Of a stretch of 5,732 nucleotides of DNA, positions 1 to 5,507 are shown piece after piece. A program made the translations under genes and the position numbers. Within the stretch, counting starts at the first letter, position 1; every line of letters begins with the position of its first letter. The notes beneath the pieces are model-generated. The model did not search any database, was not told where the DNA came from, and saw only the letters and a list, made by a program, of their open reading frames with translations. Origin of the DNA: Chloroflexota bacterium (GTDB lineage: Bacteria; Chloroflexota; Anaerolineae; Ardenticatenales; Ardenticatenaceae); the NCBI GenBank assembly GCA_003520455.1, contig DOUV01000066.1, forward strand, positions 192 to 5,923. Reading direction: 5' to 3'.

Positions 1-312
1 GAACAGCAGATGCTGGCGATCGGCCGCGCGCTGATGGCCAAGCCGAAGATGATCCTGCTCGACGAACCGTCGATGGGCCTGTCGCCCATGCTGGTCAAGG
101 AAGTCTTCGGCATCATCCGCCAGCTCAACCAGGAACTCGGAATCACGATCCTGCTGGTCGAGCACGACATCGCGCTGGTCATGGACCTGGTGGACGAGGT
201 GATGGTGCTCGACTACGGTGAGAAGATCGCCGATGGCCCGCCGGCCGAGGTCCAGCAAGACCCGCACGTGATTGCCGCCTACCTTGGGGATGAAACGACG
301 AGCTTCGCCTGA
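1..312 (+). CDS. livG: Branched-chain amino acid ABC transporter ATPase, LivG-like (C-terminal part)
   Basis: The reading frame is already open at base 1, so the N-terminal part, including Walker A, lies outside the window; 103 codons remain. What is left starts inside the ABC signature (EQQMLAIGRAL), followed by Walker B (MILLDEP, residues 18-24 of the fragment), the D-loop region (SMGLSP) and the switch histidine in LLVEHD. The end (DPHVIAAYLGDE) is the usual C-terminus of LivG/LivF ATPases. The protein would energise import of branched-chain amino acids or related hydrophobic or aromatic acids on the cytoplasmic face of the membrane, paired with the LivF protein encoded next. The EHD switch and the LDYGEKIADG segment are LivG-like, but the signature region is LivF-like, so the subtype call is less sure than the family call. 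It ends 16 bases before the chosen livF ATG, consistent with one operon. Confidence 0.85.
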   Translation, partial: EQQMLAIGRALMAKPKMILLDEPSMGLSPMLVKEVFGIIRQLNQELGITILLVEHDIALVMDLVDEVMVLDYGEKIADGPPAEVQQDPHVIAAYLGDETTSFA

Positions 313-317
313 GAGCT

Positions 318-323
318 GGTGAG
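318..323 (+). promoter_or_regulatory. Shine-Dalgarno site that sets the livF start
   Basis: GGTGAG lies 5 bases before the ATG at 329. A GTG at 323 is in the same frame two codons earlier, but it overlaps this purine-rich site and has only a weak GAGAG ahead of it. The ATG also gives the usual LivF N-terminus (MALLEVE). Confidence 0.5.
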
Positions 324-328
324 TGAGT

Positions 329-1060
329 ATGGCCCTCTTGGAAGTTGAAAAGATCGATGCCGGATACGGTCATATTGTGGCCCTGCACGGTATCTCGCTG
401 CAGGTGGACCCCGGCGAGATCGTGACGCTCATCGGGCCGAACGGGGCCGGCAAGACGACGCTTCTGCGGGTGATCAGCGGGCTGCTTCCGGCTCGCTCTG
501 GCCGGGTGTACTTTGATGGTCGTGACATCACCTCTCAGCCGGCCGAGGCGCTCGTCGGGATTGGACTCAGCCACGTTCCCGAACACCGCCAAATCTTTGG
601 TGCCCTGAGTGTCTGGGACAATCTAATGCTTGGCGCCTTCACCCGGCGGCGCAGTGGCAAGCACGAACTCCAGCGCGACCTCGACTTCGTCTTCGATCTC
701 TTCCCACGCCTGGCCGAGCGGCGGCCACAGTTGGCCGGGACACTCTCCGGCGGGGAACAACAGATGCTGGCTATCGGGCGGGCGCTGATGGCGCGCCCGC
801 GCCTGCTGCTGCTCGACGAGCCCTCACTGGGCCTGGCGCCACTCTTGGTGCGCGAGCTCTTCCGTGTCATCGGTGAGCTCCGCGACCGCGGGGTGACGAT
901 CCTTCTGGTGGAGCAGAATGCTCGCGCTGCTCTGCGGGTCGCCGACCGGGGCTACGTGCTCGAGACCGGCATGATCGTTCTCAGCGGGGTGGCCAGGGCG
1001 CTCCACGCCAACCCGCAGGTGCAGCAGAGCTATCTGGGGCGGGTGAAACGGGAAGCGTGA
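329..1060 (+). CDS. livF: Branched-chain amino acid ABC transporter ATPase LivF
   Basis: A complete 243-residue ATPase of normal LivF length. It would hydrolyse ATP in the cytoplasm to drive a periplasmic-binding-protein-dependent importer for branched-chain amino acids or similar acids. Visible motifs are Walker A GPNGAGKT (36-43), the Q-loop region VPEHRQIF (84-91), the signature LSGGEQQ (140-146), Walker B LLLLDEP (160-166), and the LivF-type LLVEQN switch followed by a YVLETG strand. The C-terminus NPQVQQSYLG is also typical. Asparagine in place of the switch histidine is normal for LivF and not a defect. The start at 329 is preferred over an in-frame GTG at 323 because of ribosome-site spacing. 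It follows the livG-like gene by 16 bases; no permease (LivH/LivM) or binding-protein gene is inside the window, so these probably lie upstream. Proximity to a phenylacetate-CoA ligase leaves open that the substrate is an aromatic acid. Confidence 0.93.
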   Translation: MALLEVEKIDAGYGHIVALHGISLQVDPGEIVTLIGPNGAGKTTLLRVISGLLPARSGRVYFDGRDITSQPAEALVGIGLSHVPEHRQIFGALSVWDNLMLGAFTRRRSGKHELQRDLDFVFDLFPRLAERRPQLAGTLSGGEQQMLAIGRALMARPRLLLLDEPSLGLAPLLVRELFRVIGELRDRGVTILLVEQNARAALRVADRGYVLETGMIVLSGVARALHANPQVQQSYLGRVKREA

Positions 1061-1071
1061 GGCTATCGATA

Positions 1072-1090
1072 GGTGCGGAAGCTCCGCACC
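1072..1090 (+). terminator. Hairpin just after livF, possible weak terminator
   Basis: GGTGCGGA (1072-1079) and TCCGCACC (1083-1090) form a perfect 8-bp stem with a 3-base loop, starting 12 bases after the livF stop. There is no T run directly after it; a short TTTT occurs only at 1102-1105. It may end or attenuate the liv transcript, or simply protect the 3' end of the mRNA. The stem is clear, the function is inferred. Confidence 0.45.
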
Positions 1091-1134
1091 CTGGGACTGT
1101 GTTTTCTGTCAATGTAGCAAAGGTGATAGGCCGG

Positions 1135-1155
1135 AAAGGTGGCACAAGTGCCTTT
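1135..1155 (+). other. Small stem-loop in the livF-paaK gap
   Basis: AAAGG (1135-1139) can pair with CCTTT (1151-1155) around an 11-base loop. The stem is weak and its function unknown. Its 5' half resembles part of the T-box consensus, but the rest of that motif is missing. Confidence 0.2.
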
Positions 1156-1165
1156 GCAATGCGCC

Positions 1166-1191
1166 AGCAGGGCATACACCCTGCCCTTGCT
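1166..1191 (+). other. Two mutually exclusive hairpins upstream of paaK
   Basis: GCAGGG (1167-1172) pairs perfectly with CCCTGC (1179-1184) around a 6-base loop. Alternatively AGCAGGGCA (1166-1174) pairs with the 1182-1191 segment, giving nine pairs with a single bulged T at 1187. The two folds share bases and cannot coexist. No T run follows, so this is not an ordinary terminator. Confidence 0.35.
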
Positions 1192-1214
1192 CCCCTTGCC
1201 ATCTTTGCTATCCT
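1187..1214 (+). promoter_or_regulatory. Possible sigma-70-type promoter for paaK
   Basis: TTGCTC (1187-1192) and TATCCT (1209-1214) are 16 bases apart, with a TG at 1206-1207 giving an extended -10 look. Initiation near 1221 would leave a leader of about 26 bases containing the ribosome site. The -35 match is only partial, and both boxes lie within the TTGC array, so this is tentative. Confidence 0.28.
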
Positions 1215-1231
1215 TGCGACTTGCTATTTGC
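1187..1231 (+). repeat. Phased TTGC word array ahead of paaK
   Basis: The word TTGC begins at 1187, 1196, 1205, 1214, 1221 and 1228. The spacing is 9, 9, 9, 7 and 7 bases, and the strand is almost entirely pyrimidine between the words. The last unit runs directly into the paaK Shine-Dalgarno site. It could be a degenerate tandem repeat made by slippage, or a set of regularly spaced protein-binding sites. Confidence 0.5.
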
Positions 1232-1246
1232 TAGAGGAGGATCCCC

Positions 1247-2569
1247 ATGGCGAAACTCAGGCTTGAGCCCTACATCCGGGACCGCGAGCACGAGTCCATG
1301 CCGCGCGATCAGCTGCGCGCCCTGCAAAGCGAACGTCTGGTGGCTGGTGTTCGCCGCGCCTACGAACGCGTTCCGTTCTACCGCCGTAAGTTCGACGAGG
1401 CTGGCGTGCATCCCGACGATGTTCGCTCGATTGACGATCTCCCCAAACTTCCGTTCACGCTCAAGAGCGACCTGCGCGACAACTACCCCTTCGGCATGTT
1501 CGCAGTGCCGATGGACGAGGTGGTCCGCGTGCACGCCTCCTCGGGCACCACCGGCAAGCCCACCGTTGTGGGCTACACCCGGCGCGACATCGACTTGTGG
1601 GCTGAGATGATCGCCCGAGTGATGGCAGCGATCGGGATCCGGCCGGGGCACGTTGTCCAAAACGCGTACGGCTACGGCCTCTTTACCGGCGGGCTCGGCT
1701 TCCATTACGGCGCGGAACACCTGGGTGCCACCGTTGTCCCCGTTTCGGGCGGCAACACCAAGCGCCAGCTCATGCTGATGCAGGACTTCGGCAGTGCGGT
1801 GATCCTGTGCACCCCGAGCTACGCGCTGTTGATGAGTGAAATTGCCGCTGAAGAGGGGATTGACCTGCACGACCTGCCGGTGGCGGCCGGCGTTTTCGGT
1901 GCTGAGCCGTGGAGCCACCAGATGCGCGCCGACATCGAGGCGCGCTGGGGCATCCAGGCTTACGACACCTACGGCCTGAGCGAGATCATCGGCCCGGGCG
2001 TGGCCCATGAATGCCATCTAAAAACCGGCTTGCACATCTACGAGGACCACTTCATCGCCGAGGTCATCGACCCCGAAACCGGCGTGCCGTTGCCGGAGGA
2101 CGAGCCGGGTGAACTGGTCTTCACGGCTATCACCAAAGAAGCGCTGCCGATGATCCGCTACCGCACCCGCGACCGCACGCGTCTCTTCCGGGAGCCGTGT
2201 GCCTGCGGTCGGACGCTGACGCGGATGGAGAAGGTCACTGGCCGCACCGACGACATGATCATCGTGCGGGGGGTCAACGTCTTCCCCAGTCAGATCGAGA
2301 GTGTTTTGCTCCAGTTCGACGGAGTGGAGCCACACTACCAGATCGTGGTCGATCGCGATGCCGATCAGGTTGATGACCTCGAAGTGTGGGTTGAGGTTCC
2401 GGAAGCGATGCAACACGATGAGGGCCACCTCATCCAACTCGAGAGCCGGCTGACCTACGAGATCACCAGCACACTTGGGATCCGCGTCCAGTTGAAGCTG
2501 GTCCCGACGAAGACGATCCCGCGGAGCGAGGGCAAAGCCCAACGGGTGGTTGACAGGCGCCAGTTGTAG
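1247..2569 (+). CDS. paaK: Phenylacetate-CoA ligase
   Basis: A 440-residue protein of normal PaaK length in the adenylate-forming superfamily. It activates phenylacetate (or a related aryl acid) with ATP and CoA to the aryl-CoA thioester, AMP and pyrophosphate, in the cytoplasm. Motifs: the phosphate-binding loop [11 protein letters not shown] (96-106), FGAEPWS (218-223 region), the DTYGLSE motif (240-246), YRTRD (305-309), the hinge region [12 protein letters not shown] (333-344) and the C-terminal SEGKAQR with the likely catalytic Lys430. The small C-terminal domain is intact. Cys256, Cys318 and Cys320 (the latter pair in a CACGR turn) lie where relatives also carry cysteines and might bind a metal; that is inference. 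The ATG at 1247 has AGAGGAGG (1233-1240) 6 bases upstream, the strongest ribosome site in the window. The neighbouring Liv-type importer fits uptake of the acid. Exact substrate preference (phenylacetate against hydroxylated or other arylacetates) cannot be read from sequence. Confidence 0.95.
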   Translation: MAKLRLEPYIRDREHESMPRDQLRALQSERLVAGVRRAYERVPFYRRKFDEAGVHPDDVRSIDDLPKLPFTLKSDLRDNYPFGMFAVPMDEVVRVHASSGTTGKPTVVGYTRRDIDLWAEMIARVMAAIGIRPGHVVQNAYGYGLFTGGLGFHYGAEHLGATVVPVSGGNTKRQLMLMQDFGSAVILCTPSYALLMSEIAAEEGIDLHDLPVAAGVFGAEPWSHQMRADIEARWGIQAYDTYGLSEIIGPGVAHECHLKTGLHIYEDHFIAEVIDPETGVPLPEDEPGELVFTAITKEALPMIRYRTRDRTRLFREPCACGRTLTRMEKVTGRTDDMIIVRGVNVFPSQIESVLLQFDGVEPHYQIVVDRDADQVDDLEVWVEVPEAMQHDEGHLIQLESRLTYEITSTLGIRVQLKLVPTKTIPRSEGKAQRVVDRRQL

Positions 2570-2602
2570 AGCATCGATCAGTCCGATTGGCTCAAAATGG
2601 TT

Positions 2603-2627
2603 GGAGAGATTGGGGAGGAGAGATTGG
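2603..2627 (+). repeat. Short purine-rich direct repeat
   Basis: GGAGAGATTGG occurs at 2603-2613 and again, identical, at 2617-2627, giving a 14-base period. It lies in the gap after paaK. The purine-rich strand resembles multiple ribosome-site-like words, but no start codon with a convincing downstream protein follows. Confidence 0.5.
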
Positions 2628-2665
2628 AGATGGCTGGTCCATGCACGGCTTTCTCAACAGGAGTG

Positions 2666-2730
2666 CCTGATCCGTGACGGAATCGTAGATGCATCAGACA
2701 GCTTCTTTCACAACGCATGCCGGGATCAGG
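2666..2730 (+). other. Dyad in the paaK to E1 alpha gap
   Basis: CCTGATCC (2666-2673) is the exact inverse complement of GGATCAGG (2723-2730), 49 bases apart. Inside lies a small TCCG/CGGA hairpin (2671-2681) that would compete with it. The rest of the 245-base gap (2570-2814) holds no gene that I can support and no T-tailed terminator. The dyad may be chance or part of a leader fold. Confidence 0.25.
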
Positions 2731-2814
2731 AAAGAGAGTCGCCGGGAATGGAAGGTCGATCTCGGCACATGGATCGCTCGTTAAGAATCTCTACTCTCCA
2801 GGAAGGATTCCCCA

Positions 2815-3855
2815 ATGACCGATATGCTCGTCCGCACCACCCGCCACGCCGAGGTCGGCCTGACCGACGAGCAGGTGTGGCGGATGTACCGCTTCATGCG
2901 CCTGGCCCGGCTGCTCGACGATCGGATGTGGCTGCTCAATCGCCAGGGGGTCGGCCACTTCGCCGTGCCCGGCAACGGCCACGAAGCCGTCGCCGTCGGC
3001 TATGCGATGGCCCTGCGACCGGGCCACGACTGGCTGGCACCGCACTACCGCGACCTGGCGGGGCTGCTCCTCATCGGTATGACGCCCGAAGAGGTCATGC
3101 ACAATTACTTCGCCACGGCCGCAGACGTGGCCGGCGCCGGCCGCCAAAACTATGCGCACTGGGGCCATCGCCCGTTGCGAATCAAAACCCTCTCGAGCCC
3201 GCAGGGTCCGCACGTTCCCCACGGTGTTGGTATTGCCCACGCCTGCAAGCTTCGCACGCTCGATGAGGTCGTGTGGATCGGCTACGGTGACGGGACCAGC
3301 TCCAAGGGCGACGTCCACGAGGCGCTGAACTTCGCGGCGATCCACAAGCTCCCCTGCGTTTTCTGCTGCGAGAACAACGGGTATGCAATCAGTGTCGATC
3401 AGAAGCATCAGATGGCCGTTGAGAATGTGGCCGACCGCGCGGTGGGCTACGGGATCCCCGGTGTCGTCGTGGATGGCACTGACCCGCTGGCCGTATTCGC
3501 CGTGGCGATCGAGGCCATCGCCCGTGCGCGCCGCGGGGAGGGGCCGAGCCTGATCGAGGCCAAGTGTATCCGCCTCCTACCACATACCTCCAACGACGAC
3601 GACCGCCACTATCGCTCGAAGGAGGAGTTGGCCGCGGACCGCGCCCGGGATCCCATCGATCGCTTCCGTCAGTACCTCATCAGCGTGGGGCTCAACGACG
3701 AGGAGCGCGAGGCCGGGCTGCAGCACGAGCTCGACCGGCTGGTTGAGGCCGCCGCCGCGGTTGCGCGTCAGAGTCCCGCGGCCCCGGGCGCCGATGGGCG
3801 TTGCCACGTCTACGCCGACGACAGTCTGGTTGACGAGCAAGGCTTCTACCGCTAA
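2815..3855 (+). CDS. 2-oxo acid dehydrogenase E1 component, alpha subunit (branched-chain type)
   Basis: A 346-residue thiamine-diphosphate-dependent subunit of normal length for bacterial E1 alpha. With E1 beta it would decarboxylate a 2-oxo acid and pass the acyl group to lipoyl-E2, giving an acyl-CoA. The diphosphate site is clear: GYGDG (156-160) through ENN (186-188), about 30 residues apart, then GYAIS. The PHTSNDDDRHYRSKEE segment (256-271) is the phosphorylation-loop-like region typical of this family. From GPHVPHGVGIA through RARRGEGPSLIEA the sequence strongly recalls the branched-chain 2-oxo acid dehydrogenase E1 alpha of Bacillus, from memory; pyruvate or acetoin dehydrogenase remain alternatives. 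AGGAAGG (2800-2806) sits 8 bases before the ATG. The usual partner, E1 beta, is not downstream: the next gene is a crotonase. A pathway role making acyl-CoA from valine-, leucine- or phenylalanine-derived 2-oxo acids is inference. Confidence 0.92.
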   Translation: MTDMLVRTTRHAEVGLTDEQVWRMYRFMRLARLLDDRMWLLNRQGVGHFAVPGNGHEAVAVGYAMALRPGHDWLAPHYRDLAGLLLIGMTPEEVMHNYFATAADVAGAGRQNYAHWGHRPLRIKTLSSPQGPHVPHGVGIAHACKLRTLDEVVWIGYGDGTSSKGDVHEALNFAAIHKLPCVFCCENNGYAISVDQKHQMAVENVADRAVGYGIPGVVVDGTDPLAVFAVAIEAIARARRGEGPSLIEAKCIRLLPHTSNDDDRHYRSKEELAADRARDPIDRFRQYLISVGLNDEEREAGLQHELDRLVEAAAAVARQSPAAPGADGRCHVYADDSLVDEQGFYR

Positions 3856-3903
3856 CGAGAGAGGCGACGCGTTCGGTGGATCGGAGCAGATGTTGGGTTG
3901 CAT

Positions 3904-3952
3904 AGGGCGCGATGAAGGTGGAGAGCGAACCGGCGCACCTGAATGGCGCCCT
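3904..3952 (+). other. Nested hairpin in the leader of the crotonase gene
   Basis: AGGGCGC (3904-3910) pairs with GCGCCCT (3946-3952), and inside it AGGTG (3916-3920) pairs with CACCT (3936-3940). The two stems are separated by a symmetric 5 x 5 internal loop, GATGA facing GAATG. The GA steps next to the inner stem on both strands could form tandem sheared G-A pairs, as in kink-turn-like loops. It lies in the 150-base gap between E1 alpha and the crotonase gene, ending 53 bases before the start. It matches no riboswitch class I recognise and has only TTT shortly after it (3954-3956). Confidence 0.4.
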
Positions 3953-3990
3953 CCTTTGCGCCCCGCGCGCCGTGATTTGTAGGGAGCGAA

Positions 3991-3996
3991 AAGGAG
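3991..3996 (+). promoter_or_regulatory. Shine-Dalgarno site that sets a GTG start
   Basis: AAGGAG is 9 bases before GTG at 4006. The next in-frame candidates, GTG at 4015 and ATG at 4030, are 18 and 33 bases away from it and have no better site, so the GTG at 4006 is preferred. Confidence 0.6.
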
Positions 3997-4005
3997 TTTG
4001 TCCCT

Positions 4006-4779
4006 GTGGAGCGTGTGGAACTGGAAACGATGCGCCTGGAGAAGGATGGCAAGCTGGCCTGGGTGACCTTCACCCGCATCCGCTATCTCAACGCGATGAA
4101 CAATCAGGCGACCATCGACATCAATACAATCGCCGACGATCTCTACGCCGATCCCAACATTCGCATGGTGATTATCCGCGGTGAGGGCCGGGCCTTCTCC
4201 ACCGGCATCGATCTCAAACAACTGGCGGCCGACGAGATCGGGATGATCTACCATCATCGCTGGGAGCGAGCCCTCCGCCGCTTCGAGACGATGGAGACGC
4301 TCGTCATCGTGGGGATGCACGGCTACTGCCTGGGCGGTGCGCTGCAACTGGCCCTGGCCTGCGATATCCGGGTTAGTACCCCCAACTGCCAGATCGGCCT
4401 GCCCGCGATCAAAGAGTCGCTCATCCCGGGGCTCAGCACGTGGCGGTTGCCAAAGTATGTGGGGTGGGGGCGCGCCAAAAAGCTGATCCTTGGCGGCGAG
4501 AATATCGGCGGCGAGGAGGCCCTGCGCATCGGTCTGGTGGACCACCTGGTGGATGGCGAGAACTTCTGGGACAACCTGGACGCCATCGCGCGTGAGTACA
4601 TGCGGGCCAACTCCCTGGGGACCCGGATGAGCAAACTCCTGATCAATGAGGCCTTCGACCGCCCCTATGACTCCGTATTGCACTACTACTTCACCGTCCA
4701 GGAGCGGGCCCAGTTCTCGCCTGACGGCGAGGAAGGCAAGCGCGCCTATCGCGAGGGCCGCGACCCGGTGTGGGAGTAA
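4006..4779 (+). CDS. Crotonase-fold protein, enoyl-CoA hydratase/isomerase family, atypical active site
   Basis: A 257-residue protein of normal length for a single-domain crotonase. The fold binds an acyl-CoA and stabilises an enolate with two backbone NH groups. The first oxyanion segment is GRAFSTGIDL (61-70) and the second GYCLGGALQLALACD (106-120), so the acyl-CoA pocket looks intact. Lined up with rat mitochondrial enoyl-CoA hydratase, the first catalytic glutamate is Gln114 and the second is Ala134; a glutamate, Glu137, appears three residues later in IKESLIPG. Classical hydration is therefore doubtful. An isomerase, decarboxylase, hydrolase or even a cofactor-free oxygenase of the DpgC kind (which has a KEGIIPG-like stretch, from memory) are alternatives. 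The C-terminal FSPDGEEGKRAYREGRDPVW end is family-typical. Translation begins with GTG. Its placement after paaK and an E1 alpha gene suggests that it acts on one of their CoA products; this is inference. Confidence 0.88.
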   Translation: MERVELETMRLEKDGKLAWVTFTRIRYLNAMNNQATIDINTIADDLYADPNIRMVIIRGEGRAFSTGIDLKQLAADEIGMIYHHRWERALRRFETMETLVIVGMHGYCLGGALQLALACDIRVSTPNCQIGLPAIKESLIPGLSTWRLPKYVGWGRAKKLILGGENIGGEEALRIGLVDHLVDGENFWDNLDAIAREYMRANSLGTRMSKLLINEAFDRPYDSVLHYYFTVQERAQFSPDGEEGKRAYREGRDPVWE

Positions 4780-4983
4780 CGGCGTTCGTGGTCTCTTTGG
4801 GCGCGGCGGCCGGGCGGTAACATTTCAGTCGCGTAGCGAATGGACCGCCGATCACGCGAATACCTGCTGATGGCCGCGGACCAGGAGCGAATCCTGGCAT
4901 CTCTCTGCGCCGGGCGACGTGTGCTTGCGGGGAAAGGCTGTTCAGCTTTCTCTGGATCCTGGGGACGTCCATCACTCGGAACT
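4780..4983 (+). other. Gap after the crotonase gene with a small hairpin
   Basis: No gene is supported here. CCAGGA (4881-4886) and TCCTGG (4892-4897) form a 6-bp stem with a 5-base loop, too small and without a T run to call a terminator. Short open frames on both strands have no ribosome site and no recognisable protein. Confidence 0.35.
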
Positions 4984-5015
4984 ACAATGGCCCTGCTCTC
5001 TGGCAGGGCCATTGT
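4984..5015. terminator. Probable bidirectional terminator between convergent genes
   Basis: ACAATGGCCCTGC (4984-4996) and its exact inverse complement (5003-5015) make a 13-bp perfect stem with a 6-base loop TCTCTG. It lies 204 bases after the crotonase stop and 36 bases beyond the stop of the minus-strand gene. The stem base is A/T-rich, but neither side has a long U run, so termination may be imperfect. Its position between convergent genes supports the call. Confidence 0.65.
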
Positions 5016-5051
5016 TACCGTACGACTAGAGAACAACTCCCGTGCCATTTC

Positions 5052-5507
5052 TCACCCCGGTCCGTACTTTCGCATCACCTTTTCGCTGACGTCGCCAACG
5101 TCATAGCCAGTGGCGTAGAGCCAGTGCCTGGCGCCCTCGGGGCTGATATACTTGAACCGTTTGGCGAGCTCTTTGGTCGTCCCGCTCAAGCCTGCTTCCT
5201 GGAACGTCTCGTCCACCCACCGGCCGAAGGAACCATACTCGGCCGCGACCTGCTGCATGACCTGCGCGTTGTCCACCACAGCCTGGAGTTTGGCCTTGTA
5301 GCGGATCACGCTGTCGTCATGCGCCAGTCGCTCGACATCGGCCGGTGTCATCTCGGCCACCCGGTCCACGTCGAAGTTGTGGAAGGCGCGTTGGAAGCCC
5401 TTCCACTTGCTGTCCACTACTTGACGGTTGAGCCCACCCATGAAGATAATCTTAGTGGCAGTCGCCAGGTAACCGGCATCACTCTGAGGTTTCGTTGGAT
5501 GCATCAT
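5052..5507 (-). CDS. Divergent DNA-3-methyladenine glycosylase I (Tag)-like protein
   Basis: A 151-residue protein, shorter than E. coli Tag (about 187). The middle matches the family well: KWKGFQRAFHNFDVDRVAEM (35-54), DVERLAHDDSVIR (57-69) and KLQAVVDNA (73-81) line up with Tag segments around FDPVKVAAM, DVERLVQDAGIIR and KIQAIIGNA. The C-terminal KRFKYISPEGARHWLYATG corresponds to the Tag KFVG helix. Tag removes 3-methyladenine from alkylated DNA, leaving an abasic site. Here the N-terminal cysteine/histidine and C-terminal His/Cys zinc ligands are absent, there is no cysteine in the protein at all, and the LEGQQAGLSW substrate pocket is replaced by FMGGLNRQVV, losing the conserved Glu. 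It may be a divergent repair protein or a non-catalytic relative. GGGAGGG (5523-5517) precedes the start with about 8 to 9 bases spacing; a second ATG follows immediately. It is convergent to the catabolic genes and probably unrelated to them. Confidence 0.72.
   Translation of the reverse strand: MMHPTKPQSDAGYLATATKIIFMGGLNRQVVDSKWKGFQRAFHNFDVDRVAEMTPADVERLAHDDSVIRYKAKLQAVVDNAQVMQQVAAEYGSFGRWVDETFQEAGLSGTTKELAKRFKYISPEGARHWLYATGYDVGDVSEKVMRKYGPG

Noticed and set aside
1135..1155. T-box-like stretch (AAGGTGGCAC) upstream of paaK
   Set aside because: The first ten bases resemble the T-box consensus, but the following ACCGCG part is absent, only four bases remain for the second antiterminator helix, and no specifier stem or T-tailed terminator was found.
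1057..1266. 69-codon open frame starting with GTG overlapping the livF stop
   Set aside because: It has no recognisable protein features, runs through the hairpins and TTGC array, and overlaps the well-supported paaK start.
1208..2017. 269-codon minus-strand open frame opposite paaK
   Set aside because: Antisense shadow of a canonical phenylacetate-CoA ligase; no ribosome site and no family motifs.
2550..3266. Long plus-strand open frame spanning the gap and the first part of E1 alpha
   Set aside because: Its downstream half is an arginine- and proline-rich shadow of the E1 alpha gene in another frame, and its start lies inside paaK without a ribosome site.
3577..4683. 368-codon minus-strand open frame opposite E1 alpha and the crotonase gene
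   Set aside because: It is a mirror frame of two clearly recognised plus-strand genes, a common artefact of GC-rich DNA, and resembles no protein family.
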